A stretch of DNA of 64,000 nt from Paenibacillus oryzisoli (GTDB lineage: Bacteria > Bacillota > Bacilli > Paenibacillales > NBRC-103111). The stretch is from positions 232,896 through 296,895 of the forward strand of contig NZ_LYPB01000073.1 of the NCBI RefSeq assembly GCF_001653565.1. Reading direction: 5' to 3'. Of the stretch, positions 55,699 to 64,000 are shown one piece after another. The position numbers and the translations under genes were made by a program. The first letter of the stretch is position 1. Every line of letters starts with the position of its first letter. The notes below the pieces were generated by a model. That model was not told the DNA's origin, did not search any database, and saw nothing but the letters and a program-made list of their open reading frames with translations.

Positions 55699-57462
55699 TT
55701 AGATCATTGCCAGCTGCTGCAGCGGCATCGTATAGTAGGACGCTGGCTTCTGCGCGTCCGGCGGGAAGTGCACGACAAGCAGCTCCTTGCTGCTTTGGTC
55801 GAGTTCGCCGCTTTGCAGATACGTCTGTAAAGCGAATGGCAAGACCTCAAGCATGGCATGCTTGTGGAGGTCTTTCTCACCCATGCGGAGGCTGTGGAAG
55901 TCTCCGCTGACAAGCTCAGGCTGCTCCGCGATCAGCTTGAGGTACGCATTCTGTTCGGACTTCTTCAGGGTGAAGTCCCACCAGATCTTGCGCGGCTTAT
56001 ATTTGTGGCCGAGGAAGTAATCAAGCTTCATCAAGCCTTCGATGATGTGCATGCTGGACGTTCCGCGATGAAGCAGGAACTCGCGCAAGCGAGTGAACAG
56101 ATCCTCGAGCTGGTGTCCGATCTTCTGCCAGCCGCGGCCTTCCCAGAAGTCGCCGAACTCTTGAAAGAAATCGAACGCCGACGCGAACTCATTAGCGATA
56201 AGATGTTTCACCGTGTGATCCATACGGTGCGCATTCCAGTATTTCTCGAGCACATCCTCCACGCGCTTGATGCGAATCAAATCCGTGAACGGCAGAATGT
56301 CGTTGCCGAGAATCTCATAAGGGGCGTGATCCATATACACGTAGCCAAATTTATGGGCATCTTTACGCATCCCTGTGCCGCGCAGCATTTTGAGGAAGCC
56401 GAGTTGGAGCTCTTCGGGCCCTAGTTCGAAAACATCGTTAAACGTCTTACGGAACGAGTTGTAATCCTCTTCTGGCAATCCAGCGATGAGATCGAGATGC
56501 TGATCGATTTTGAGGCTGTTTTTTACCTTGGACACGGTGCGGCTCAGCTTGAAGAAATTCTGTCTGCGCTGCACAAGATCATTCGTCGTGTCATTCGTCG
56601 ATTGCACGCCGATTTCGAAACGAAACGTGCCGGGAGGGGCATTTTCAGCCAGGTAATCTAGAACCTCCGGTCGCATAATGTCGGCCGTAATCTCGAATTG
56701 GAACACAGTGCCGCGATGATTTTGGATAAGGAATTCAAAGATTTCCATCGCATAATCACGCTTAATATTAAATGTACGATCCACGAATTTGATCAGCTTC
56801 GCGCCCGAATCAATAAGGTACAGCAGATCTGCTTTCGTTCGTTCCATGTCAAAATACCGCACGCCCACCTCGATACTCGATAAGCAGAATTGGCAGGAAA
56901 ACGGGCAGCCGCGGCTTGTCTCAAAGTAGACAACTCGATTGGCTAGACTCGGAAGATCTTCCTTGAAGCGATGCGGCGACGGGATATCATCCAGCTTCAG
57001 CTTCGGTCTGCCTGGCATCAGAATCACTTCTTGCTCTTTGCGATAGGCAACGCCATAGACAAAGTGGTATTTGCGCGTCGTTGAAATTTCGGTCAGCAGC
57101 TGGTGAAACGTTTCTTCCCCTTCGCCCATCACGATGAAATCGACCTCAGGAATGCGCTCCATCCAGTAGTCCGTGTCATAAGAAACCTCAGGCCCGCCAA
57201 GGACGATGAGGATGTCGGGTCTGATTTTCTTGATCATTTTGATAATGTGAATCGTCTCTTCGATGTTCCATATGTAACAGGAGAAGCCCAGTACGTCCGG
57301 CGCCTTCTGATAAATGTCAGAGACGACATTCATGACGGGATCTTTGATCGTATATTCGGATATCTCAACATCAAAATCCTTCTCGCAAAACGCTTTCAGA
57401 TAGCGTAAAGCCAAGGAGGTATGAATGAATTTGGCATTCAGGGTGGATACAAGTACTTTCAT
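55699..57462 (-). CDS. B12-binding-domain radical SAM protein (DUF4080)
   Basis: This 587-residue protein has an N-terminal cobalamin-binding-like domain (VLVSTLNAKFIHTSLALRYL, LGFSCYIWN, VLGGPEVSYD), a central radical SAM domain with the cluster motif SRGCPFSCQFCLSS (near residue 185), and a C-terminal DUF4080 region (about 390-585). Its reaction is unknown; homologues are often annotated as possible methyl- or tailoring enzymes. ATG 57462 follows GAGG. It is a single gene. Confidence 0.9.
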   Translation of the reverse strand: MKVLVSTLNAKFIHTSLALRYLKAFCEKDFDVEISEYTIKDPVMNVVSDIYQKAPDVLGFSCYIWNIEETIHIIKMIKKIRPDILIVLGGPEVSYDTDYWMERIPEVDFIVMGEGEETFHQLLTEISTTRKYHFVYGVAYRKEQEVILMPGRPKLKLDDIPSPHRFKEDLPSLANRVVYFETSRGCPFSCQFCLSSIEVGVRYFDMERTKADLLYLIDSGAKLIKFVDRTFNIKRDYAMEIFEFLIQNHRGTVFQFEITADIMRPEVLDYLAENAPPGTFRFEIGVQSTNDTTNDLVQRRQNFFKLSRTVSKVKNSLKIDQHLDLIAGLPEEDYNSFRKTFNDVFELGPEELQLGFLKMLRGTGMRKDAHKFGYVYMDHAPYEILGNDILPFTDLIRIKRVEDVLEKYWNAHRMDHTVKHLIANEFASAFDFFQEFGDFWEGRGWQKIGHQLEDLFTRLREFLLHRGTSSMHIIEGLMKLDYFLGHKYKPRKIWWDFTLKKSEQNAYLKLIAEQPELVSGDFHSLRMGEKDLHKHAMLEVLPFALQTYLQSGELDQSSKELLVVHFPPDAQKPASYYTMPLQQLAMI

Positions 57463-57589
57463 AGGAAGAAAACCTCGTTCTATTCTGGGTTATCGTGCCT
57501 CCTAATTCTACACGAAAAACGCGCAAATACAAAGGAAAGCCCTCCCATGCGGGACGACTTTAGCAGTGTTTATGCAAATGGCAACCCTT

Positions 57590-57814
57590 TTAAAGAACCA
57601 TGTCGTCGTCCAAATGAGGGACTTCATAAGGAAATTGGAGGTAGGAGGCTTCTTCGATGGCGTTTTTCCAACGTTCAGCGTGGGAGTAAAGCTGCTGCTC
57701 GACTTCTTGAATTCTCTGACTAATTTCGCCAGCCGATTCTACCGGTTCACTTTGCAGCGCTTGTTGTAAAGTGGAGCGTTCTTCAAACCATTGCGTTAAT
57801 TGGTATAAAAGCAT
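57590..57814 (-). CDS. Small conserved-type helical protein
   Basis: I do not recognise this 74-residue product. It is mostly charged and helical (WFEERSTLQQALQSE, REIQ-type heptads in SQRIQEVEQQLYSHAERWKNA), ending in an acidic tail (HLDDDMVL). ATG 57814 has a good GAGAGGCGG site six bases upstream, which supports it as a real gene. It lies ahead of the B12/radical-SAM gene on the same strand. Confidence 0.7.
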   Translation of the reverse strand: MLLYQLTQWFEERSTLQQALQSEPVESAGEISQRIQEVEQQLYSHAERWKNAIEEASYLQFPYEVPHLDDDMVL

Positions 57815-58442
57815 AAGGGACCGCCTCTCACACGTAGGATATGTATGTGCTAGTGTTCCCTGATTTGTATATGTGTATTCGGGTAAGGGAGATGTGAGGG
57901 CGAGGAACTGGTGCTTGCACGTTAGACCATTGGCGGGTTTTGTAAGGAAGGCGCTGATATAGTTTCCGTTACTGGATTCCGCAATTAGATGGAAAAACTA
58001 CATCTAAATCCGCTGGATACGGTCTATTTTTCCATTTAGATGGAAAAACTACAGTTAAATTTCACCATTCTGCCCAAAAGGGTGTCAATGGCTGAAAATA
58101 GCTGTAGATTTTCCAGTTATGTGATGTAACCAGCTAAATTACCCTAAAATAACTGTAGGTTTTCCAGTTATCGCAGCGCGGTGCCTCATGCGGAGCTTAA
58201 TGGTTAGTGGGTTGGCAGCAACGGCAGCGCATACATGGATGAGGTTTCTGCTTCTGCGGGACCATCTGTCGGCGAGAATAGCGAGAGGAATACCAGCGGG
58301 AATACCGTTGATTCCCCTCTTTTTCAACCCACAGCACTGGAATCCGCATTTAGATGGAAAAACTGTTTTCCATTTAATAAGGTTACGATGCAAAAATAAA
58401 GGGATTTAACTGTATTTTTTCACGTTAATTGATCGCCAGCCA
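57815..58442. other. Gene-free stretch with the largest hairpin-repeat cluster
   Basis: No gene is supported in these 628 bases. The region holds at least six copies of the GGAAAAACTAC hairpin family, listed separately, and otherwise nothing I recognise. Confidence 0.6.
57985..58430. repeat. Dispersed hairpin repeat family, site 3
   Basis: Copies begin near 57986 (TAGATGGAAAAACTACATCTA), 58037, 58098, 58148, 58348 and 58404. Arms differ between copies but stay complementary in several (AGATG/CATCT, AACTG/CAGTT, ATGGAAAA/TTTTCCAT). Confidence 0.8.
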
Positions 58443-59786
58443 TTATTTCAACAAAGCCCCATCCCGCTCCAGAACAGCCTGCAGCTCGGCGACGTTAATC
58501 TCCGCTGGCTGCACACCGTGCTTCACAGCGAGTCCAGCAGCGGAGCCTGCGGCTTGGCCTGTGGCCATGCAGCTTGGCGTAAGGCGCGTAGTCGCCAACG
58601 CTTCATGCGTGGTTGAGATGCAGCGACCTGCGGTGAGCAGGTTCTCGATTGTTTGCGGCAGCAGGCAGCGGTACGGAATGTCGTAGGCACCGTCCCCTTT
58701 AACCCAAGCAGCAGTTACGCCTTTGCCTGACGGATCGTGGATGTCGATCGGATAGCCACTGCGTGCGATAACGTCATCAAAATGACGGCCTTGCACGACA
58801 TCTTCCACTTGCAGCGCATATTGACCATCGATACGGCGCGTTTCCCGGATACCAATTTGTGCGCCAACGTTGGAAATGGAGGCTTTTTCAAAGCCAGGCA
58901 GGTTATTGCGCATAAATTCAGCGACCATTAACACCTGCTTGCGCCCCAGTTCCTCGGCCTCTGTCAAATCCTCAACATTGGTGCCATCCAGCCCTTGCAC
59001 GCGCGTAGTATTGACCAGTACTTCGTCATCCTCAGGACCGGTGAAGAACAGCACTTGATCACGATTGATCGGAAGATTCGCTTCCTTCCAGTGTTTGAAA
59101 TAGCCAAGCACACCAGAAAGAGGGAGATCAGCGAGCTCGGAGAAAGGCGTCTTTTTATAAAACTCATCTGGGTGGTCGATCATGTATTGTTTCACGGCAG
59201 GCAGATTCACACCGCGCATTCTGAATTTCATCGTCATTGGCTGTGTCGCGTTATCCCCATCACGCCCTTGGAGGCACGGCGCACCGGACAGATAGGCAAG
59301 ATCAGCGTCGCCCGTGGTATCGATAAATACTTTGCCTCTGACATCAATTCGGCCAGATTTGGACGTCAATTGCACCGATTGTATGCGATTGTCCACGGTC
59401 TCCACATGATCCACAAAGCTATGGAATAACAGCTTAACACCTGCTTCTTTGAGCATATCGACAGCAAGAACTTTATAAATTTCAGGGTGGTAAGGTGTGA
59501 TCGTATTCACGAAACCAACCGTATCCCGAAGATGTCCTGGTGATGCGTTCATCGCCATGAGGCGGTCAATGATTTCTTGCGCGAGCCCCGCAATAACTTG
59601 CTTGCCATCTGTCGTATGAAACGTCATCCATGGGTACACAAGCGCAGCCGTCGACATGCCGCCAATAAAGCCGTATTTCTCTATCAAAACGGTTGAAGCC
59701 CCACTTCTCCCTGCTGCTATCGCCGCATTGACACCCGCTGGCCCTCCACCTACTACAACCACATCTGCTTCTATCTGTTTAATCAT
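58443..59786 (-). CDS. FAD-dependent oxidoreductase
   Basis: This flavoprotein (447 residues) has the Rossmann FAD motif VVVVGGGPAGVNAAIAAGRSG and then VLIEKYGFIGGMS. The C-terminal nucleotide-binding segment NLLTAGRCISTTHEAL is typical of the FAD_oxidored family seen in carbohydrate-use clusters. The substrate is unknown. It is divergent from a LacI-type regulator that probably controls it. The start is ATG 59786. Confidence 0.9.
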   Translation of the reverse strand: MIKQIEADVVVVGGGPAGVNAAIAAGRSGASTVLIEKYGFIGGMSTAALVYPWMTFHTTDGKQVIAGLAQEIIDRLMAMNASPGHLRDTVGFVNTITPYHPEIYKVLAVDMLKEAGVKLLFHSFVDHVETVDNRIQSVQLTSKSGRIDVRGKVFIDTTGDADLAYLSGAPCLQGRDGDNATQPMTMKFRMRGVNLPAVKQYMIDHPDEFYKKTPFSELADLPLSGVLGYFKHWKEANLPINRDQVLFFTGPEDDEVLVNTTRVQGLDGTNVEDLTEAEELGRKQVLMVAEFMRNNLPGFEKASISNVGAQIGIRETRRIDGQYALQVEDVVQGRHFDDVIARSGYPIDIHDPSGKGVTAAWVKGDGAYDIPYRCLLPQTIENLLTAGRCISTTHEALATTRLTPSCMATGQAAGSAAGLAVKHGVQPAEINVAELQAVLERDGALLK

Positions 59787-59943
59787 CTAACTTCTCTCCC
59801 TTATCTTAAATGTTGGTAAGCGACTTGCCACTCACTCACTTGCTTCTCTCTTAGTGTAGTTTAAAATTAACCTTCTTTTTAGTTTAACTTTGGTTTAAAA
59901 TTAGAGGTACAGAAGGCAGTCAGAAAAGGGGCATCTCAGACAT
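59787..59943. promoter_or_regulatory. Divergent regulatory region with AT-rich repeats
   Basis: Between the FAD gene and the LacI gene lie two direct copies of GTTTAAAATTA (about 59857 and 59889) and a related TAGTTTAACTTTGG between them. They are candidate operators for the LacI regulator, without a clear CG-centred palindrome. Confidence 0.4.
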
Positions 59944-60975
59944 ATGCGAAAACGAATTACACTCCACGATTTGGCCGCTCAGCTCGGCTTAACGATACAA
60001 ACGGTATCGAAGGCGCTGCGCGGACTGCCTGGTATGTCCGAACAGACACGAAGTGAAGTTTTCAAGCTCGCGCGCGAACTTGGCTATATGACCAAAGATC
60101 AGAAACAAACACTTCAGCAAGATTTCATCTCACCATATCCCGTCGTACAACGTAGGTTCGTGCTCGTCCAGAACAAGCAATCTTTGAACTTCAACCGCTT
60201 GCTGCTTCAAGGCTTGCATGAACGGTTCATGGAGTTTGGCCACACGGTACAACCACTTCTCATTCCGCCTAAATTAAAGCCATCACAATTCGAAGACTGG
60301 GCTGAGGACGAAGGTTTGTTATATGCGGAGGGGGTGTTTATCGCACCGCGGATGAATTGGGACCTCTTAGAGCAGAAGCTGTTAGAGCTTCAGCTTCCGC
60401 GGATATTGTTGAATTTTCCGCCGCCGGAGTCCAAGGTCGATAGTGTTATTTGGGATGTGTACGAGGCTGTTTATCAGGCGGTACGCAGGCTAGTACGAAT
60501 GGGCCATAGGAACATTCTTTATGTAGGTGATACGAAGGATCAGCGCGGATTCGTTATCCGTTGGCAGGCTTTCACCGAAGCGATGAAAGAGGCTGGTGTG
60601 ATGGTGGATCCTTGTGAACACGCGATAGAGCGAGATGGGTCGGAGGGGTGGTTGCAGGATTTCCAGCAGAAATATGAGCTGCGTCAGCCAACGGCTGTGA
60701 TTTGCGGTATTGATGAGGAAGCTGCTCCTGTGTATCATACGCTTCGCCGATTAGGCGTTAGCGTGCCGCAGCAATGCTCGCTGGTTGCACTGTTGAATGA
60801 GCAAAGCGACACGCTGCCGCTCTGTTCACGCCCTCAACTGCCGATTCGTGAGGCCGGTTATCGCGCAGCGGATCGCATGTTATGGCGGATCGCGAATCCG
60901 CATTTGCCTTTTGAGCATGTGCGTCTGCAAGGTGATTTTTTCACAGGGAGTACGATTCAGAAGTTGCAGGGTTAA
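59944..60975 (+). CDS. LacI-family transcriptional regulator
   Basis: This is a sugar-responsive repressor. The N-terminal helix-turn-helix is TLHDLAAQLGLTIQTVSKALRG, with the hinge region near residues 45-60. The periplasmic-binding-like sensor domain follows (FVLVQNKQSLNFNRLLLQG onward). The length is 343. It is divergent from the FAD-dependent oxidoreductase, a likely target. The start ATG 59944 is preceded by AAAAGGGG. Confidence 0.92.
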   Translation: MRKRITLHDLAAQLGLTIQTVSKALRGLPGMSEQTRSEVFKLARELGYMTKDQKQTLQQDFISPYPVVQRRFVLVQNKQSLNFNRLLLQGLHERFMEFGHTVQPLLIPPKLKPSQFEDWAEDEGLLYAEGVFIAPRMNWDLLEQKLLELQLPRILLNFPPPESKVDSVIWDVYEAVYQAVRRLVRMGHRNILYVGDTKDQRGFVIRWQAFTEAMKEAGVMVDPCEHAIERDGSEGWLQDFQQKYELRQPTAVICGIDEEAAPVYHTLRRLGVSVPQQCSLVALLNEQSDTLPLCSRPQLPIREAGYRAADRMLWRIANPHLPFEHVRLQGDFFTGSTIQKLQG

Positions 60976-61080
60976 CAATAACGAGGCGATCATTTCATTT
61001 GCTTTTATGAACGTGGTATATTGGAGGTCGAATGATCTGACCGGAAGGTAAGCCATCGTACTAGGAGGTACTATTTTAAT

Positions 61081-62091
61081 ATGCAAAAGAAACCAGGTTC
61101 ACGTCCAAAAGGAAACCCCAGCCATAAACCCAAATTCGGTACGCATAAAGCACAAACCCAGTCCTTGCAAGCAGGTGCAGCTAAAGATGGCCAGGAGTCG
61201 AGTACTCGCCAGTATACGGTAAAGGAGCCTACCGAGCTTCTGCCCTTCTTGTTGGAAAAGCTGTCGAGTCTCGGCCGGAATGCCGTCAAGGCTATTCTCG
61301 CTCGTGGACAAGTCGCCGTGAATGGCAAAGCAGTAACGGCATACAATCACCCTTTGCAACCGGAAATGATCGTCACGATCAACAAGGATAAAGTCGTCGA
61401 GGATATCCCGCTCGCTGGCATGACGATTCTACACGAAGATCACGATGTCATTGTCATTCAAAAGGATGCAGGCCTCCTATCCATTGCAACGGATACGCAG
61501 GAAAATCAAATCACAGCCTACCGTCAACTTACGGCCCATGTGCGAAATCATGATCCGAAGGCGCGAATTTTCGTCGTTCATCGCTTAGATCGGGACACAT
61601 CGGGAGTGATGATGTTTGCTAAGAATGAGCAAGCGCAGCAGCACCTGCAGAACACGTGGCAAGAGAGCGTTAAAGAGCGGACGTACGTCGCCCTAGTGGA
61701 AGGCATGGTGCGCAAGCCAGAGGGAACGATTTCTTCTTGGCTCAAGGAGCACGCGAAGTCGCTCAAAATGTTCTCCACGCCGTACCCGAACGACGGACAA
61801 CATGCCGTCACGCATTACAAAACGCTGCAAGCGAACAAGAGCTTCTCCCTGCTTGAGGTGAACCTGGAGACGGGTCGCAAAAACCAGATTCGCGTTCATA
61901 TGCAGGATATCGGGCACCCCGTTGCCGGGGACAAAAAGTATGGCTCCAAATCGAAGGAGATCAATCGCCTTGGTCTGCATGCGCGTGTGCTCGCCTTTGT
62001 GCACCCGACGACTGGACAGTTAATGCGTTTCGAGACGCATATTCCGAAGGTGTTTTTAAACCCTTTTAAAGAGCCTGGTGTGAAGAAGTAG
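61081..62091 (+). CDS. RluA-family pseudouridine synthase
   Basis: This RNA-modifying enzyme converts uridine to pseudouridine. A Lys-rich N-terminal extension (about 45 residues) precedes an S4-type RNA-binding segment (RNAVKAILARGQVAVNGKAV), then the catalytic domain with HRLDRDTSGVMMFAKN (catalytic Asp in RLDRDTSG) and the GRKNQIRVHMQDIGHPVAGDKKYG motif. The length is 336. The target site is not known. ATG 61081 follows AGGAGGTAC. The next gene is 42 bases downstream. Confidence 0.92.
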   Translation: MQKKPGSRPKGNPSHKPKFGTHKAQTQSLQAGAAKDGQESSTRQYTVKEPTELLPFLLEKLSSLGRNAVKAILARGQVAVNGKAVTAYNHPLQPEMIVTINKDKVVEDIPLAGMTILHEDHDVIVIQKDAGLLSIATDTQENQITAYRQLTAHVRNHDPKARIFVVHRLDRDTSGVMMFAKNEQAQQHLQNTWQESVKERTYVALVEGMVRKPEGTISSWLKEHAKSLKMFSTPYPNDGQHAVTHYKTLQANKSFSLLEVNLETGRKNQIRVHMQDIGHPVAGDKKYGSKSKEINRLGLHARVLAFVHPTTGQLMRFETHIPKVFLNPFKEPGVKK

Positions 62092-62133
62092 TTGGTGAAA
62101 TTGAAAAGTTAGACGGGGAGCGTGTGTATAGAG

Positions 62134-63090
62134 ATGAATATTGTTGTTCTTGATGGATATACATTGAATCCGGGTGATTTGGATTGGAGCGGGATTGAAA
62201 CTCTTGGTGAGCTGGTTGTTTATGACCGCACGGCTGAGTCTGAAATCGTTGAACGTGCGGCTAACGCCGACATCGTGCTCACGAATAAAACGCCTCTCTC
62301 CGCTAGCACACTGGGTCAACTGCCGAAACTGAGGTATGTCGGTGTATTGGCAACTGGCTACAATATTGTAGATGTACAAGCTGCGAAGGAGCGCGGTGTG
62401 GTAGTGACCAATGTGCCAGCTTATAGCACGCATTCGGTTGCTCAGTTAGTATTTGCACTGGTGCTGGAATTCTGCCACCGGGTGCAGCGCCATAGCGACA
62501 GTGTGCTTCAGGGGGATTGGGCTGGATCGGTTGATTTCAGCTACAGCGTCTCCCCTCTCATCGAGTTAACTGGCCAAACGATGGGACTGATCGGACTTGG
62601 TCAGATCGGCAAGCAAACAGCTCTGATCGCCCAGGCGATGGGCATGAAGGTCATTGCGACAGGGAGCGGACGAAATGTGCCACAGCCTGTGGATGGCATT
62701 GAATGGGTATCCCTTGAGGAGTTGCTTCATCGCGCTGACGTAGTCAGTTTGCATTGTCCACTGACACCTGCAACGAATGAGCTGATCAATGCGGAGCGAA
62801 TCGCTTTGATGAAACCATCGGCACTTCTCATTAATACCGCCAGAGGTGGACTGCTTAACGAAGCCGATGTTGCGCAAGCTTTGAACGAAGGCCGCCTAGC
62901 TGGAGCAGGGCTTGATGTCCTGACGATTGAACCGCCAAAATCAGATAACCCCTTGCTGCATGCGCAGAATGTAATTATTACACCGCATATCGCTTGGGCA
63001 ACGAAGGAAGCTAGGACGAGGTTGATGGCTGTTGCGAGCAGTAATGCACGGAGTTTTGTCGCGGGTCAACCAGTGAATGTGATCGGGTAG
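62134..63090 (+). CDS. D-2-hydroxyacid dehydrogenase
   Basis: This NAD-dependent dehydrogenase resembles glycerate/hydroxypyruvate reductases. The Rossmann motif is GLIGLGQIGKQTALIAQAMG; the catalytic Arg, Glu and His are in NTARGGLLNE, TIEPPKSDNP and ITPHIAWAT. The frame reaches a GTG at 62122, but MNIVVLDGYTLNPGDLDW from ATG 62134 is the family start (the GGGGAG site is 13 bases away). The length is 318. The substrate is not certain. A terminator follows. Confidence 0.92.
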   Translation: MNIVVLDGYTLNPGDLDWSGIETLGELVVYDRTAESEIVERAANADIVLTNKTPLSASTLGQLPKLRYVGVLATGYNIVDVQAAKERGVVVTNVPAYSTHSVAQLVFALVLEFCHRVQRHSDSVLQGDWAGSVDFSYSVSPLIELTGQTMGLIGLGQIGKQTALIAQAMGMKVIATGSGRNVPQPVDGIEWVSLEELLHRADVVSLHCPLTPATNELINAERIALMKPSALLINTARGGLLNEADVAQALNEGRLAGAGLDVLTIEPPKSDNPLLHAQNVIITPHIAWATKEARTRLMAVASSNARSFVAGQPVNVIG

Positions 63091-63095
63091 CAATA

Positions 63096-63152
63096 AAGGA
63101 CTGCCGCCAAAGTTTCGTGAATTCGAAGCTTTAGCGGCAGTCCTTTTTAGTT
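63096..63152. terminator. Bidirectional terminator before the SLH gene
   Basis: The stem AAAGGACTGCCGC / GCGGCAGTCCTTT has a T-run on the plus strand and a shorter one on the minus. Confidence 0.85.
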
Positions 63153-63165
63153 GTCGATCGTTCTA

Positions 63166-64000
63166 TTATTTTAACGCATTCAATAAACGGTAAATGATCA
63201 CAGCCGCTTGCGCTCTTGTCGTGCTATCGCTCGGCATAAAGCTGCCATCACTTCCTTCAATAATTCCTGCTTTTTGCATGGCACTGACTGCTTCAGCCGC
63301 ATAATCGGAGATGTCAGCCGAGTCGTCAAAGACCTTGGAACCAGCATTCGTCTGGAGACTTGCGTTTAGCGCTAGTAAGGTACGATAAGCCATAACCGCC
63401 ATATCTTGTCTGGATATCTCATCCTCTGCACCAAAGCTTCCGTCTTCTCTGCCACTTACGATGCCAAGCTGCTTAGCTGCAGCAGTAGAGCTGTAGTACC
63501 AATCTTCCTGATCAATGTCTGAGAAGGCATTTGACGCAGCCTGTTCACCATCTAAGCCGAAGGCTCTCATTAGCAGAGTCACGAATTCTGCTCTTGTGAC
63601 CGGGTTATTCGGTACAAAGCTCGCTTCACTCCTACCACGGATTATTTCTCGCGCTGCCAAAGCATCAATGCTTGCTTGCGCCCAAGATACTTCACTGATG
63701 TCTTGGAAGGTAACATCCTTGTAGAATAGGGCATAGTTGCCCAGCTGTGCAGTCGTGAACTCCACTTGTCCTGTAGCTGCATTGTATGCCCCATTCACAA
63801 GAACCTCTAACTTCCCTGATGCGCTCACATAGCTTACGATTACTTTCTCTGGCGATTCTCCCGGTTTCAACGTATAGTTGATGGCTATTCGGGCACCCTC
63901 GGCACTCAAGTTCTTCGTCGACTTTCCATCCACTTGCAAGTCAAAATCGAATACACTCCCGCTCCCAATAGACGCTCTAACTTGCTCGGAAAGCGCTCCT
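63166..64000 (-). CDS. S-layer homology (SLH) domain protein, N-terminus beyond window
   Basis: This cell-surface protein is anchored to the wall through SLH domains. The frame is open to the window edge (at least 277 residues) and begins beyond it. The seen part opens in a beta-rich segment (residues just inside the edge, with KSTKNLSAEGARIAI). Three SLH domains then follow: the first near FQDISEVSWAQASIDALAARE, the second near FSDIDQEDWYYSSTAAAKQL, and the third near FDDSADISDYAAEAVSAMQ, each with the later TRAE/SRQD/TRAQ motif. The catalytic or binding part lies outside the window. Confidence 0.9.
   Translation of the reverse strand, partial: GALSEQVRASIGSGSVFDFDLQVDGKSTKNLSAEGARIAINYTLKPGESPEKVIVSYVSASGKLEVLVNGAYNAATGQVEFTTAQLGNYALFYKDVTFQDISEVSWAQASIDALAAREIIRGRSEASFVPNNPVTRAEFVTLLMRAFGLDGEQAASNAFSDIDQEDWYYSSTAAAKQLGIVSGREDGSFGAEDEISRQDMAVMAYRTLLALNASLQTNAGSKVFDDSADISDYAAEAVSAMQKAGIIEGSDGSFMPSDSTTRAQAAVIIYRLLNALK

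Overview
The window looks like chromosomal DNA of a spore-forming, Gram-positive member of the Paenibacillaceae (Paenibacillus or a close relative). The evidence is the gene content: a GerA-type germination operon, a SigI/RsgI sigma/anti-sigma pair, a T-box-controlled ilv operon, a glycine riboswitch ahead of gcvT, a long leader ahead of infC-rpmI-rplT, an S-layer-homology protein, a 2-Cys peroxiredoxin and a WGxxGxxG-tailed secreted protein. The species is inferred, not shown. Ribosome binding sites are strong and purine-rich, and GTG and TTG starts are common. I saw no tRNA, rRNA, CRISPR array, transposase or prophage.

Layout. 1-2.5 kb: an edge-truncated aldo/keto reductase divergent from an AraC regulator, then a 27-residue holin-like toxin ORF and a molybdopterin oxidoreductase. 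2.5-7.4 kb: glycine cleavage, with gcvH leftward and gcvT-gcvPA-gcvPB rightward behind a tandem glycine riboswitch. 7.45-7.8 kb: a 114-bp tandem palindromic array. 7.8-13.8 kb: Gfo/Idh oxidoreductase and MFS transporter, an unknown membrane protein, leucyl aminopeptidase, and an Fe-S aldo/keto reductase. 14-16.3 kb: sigI-rsgI. 16.5-19.7 kb: an XRE regulator, a six-helix membrane protein, a LytTR response regulator and two small proteins. 19.9-25.7 kb: an alpha-glucan cluster (DUF4912 protein, GH57-GT4 fusion, GH15). 25.7-29 kb: small proteins including a GcvH-like paralogue without the lipoyl lysine, peroxiredoxin, a Crp-type regulator and an SDR. 29-39.9 kb (leftward): T-box leader, ilvB-ilvN-ilvC-leuA, an aminotransferase and a detached leuB. 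Between these lie a VanW protein, an endonuclease-like gene and a nine-copy 112-bp palindromic array. 39.9-43.9 kb: ger operon. 44-45.3 kb: infC-rpmI-rplT. 45.3-49.8 kb: a GT2 glycosyltransferase, a PAP2 phosphatase, a UgtP-like glycosyltransferase and trmB. 49.9-64 kb: WGxxGxxG protein, ytqA-ytqB, manA, an IMP dehydrogenase, a PNPOx-like protein, a B12/radical-SAM protein, a FAD oxidoreductase divergent from a LacI regulator, an RluA-type pseudouridine synthase, a hydroxyacid dehydrogenase and an edge-truncated SLH protein.

How genes work together. Two amino-acid circuits are RNA-controlled: glycine catabolism by a glycine riboswitch whose terminator lies just before gcvT, and branched-chain synthesis by a T-box whose specifier triplet reads as GTC (valine). 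Translation genes sit behind an attenuator leader, and infC starts at ATT. The alpha-glucan cluster joins a branching-enzyme-type domain and a glycosyltransferase in one polypeptide next to a glucoamylase-family enzyme.

The least explained signals are the two palindromic tandem arrays (112 and 114 bp periods), the larger of which abuts an endonuclease-like gene with a terminator in its leader; a dispersed small hairpin family in three intergenic regions whose arms appear to covary; the lipoyl-lysine-less GcvH paralogue; and the holin-like toxin locus. No database search or folding was run. Names rest on motif recognition, and start codons on ribosome-binding-site spacing.
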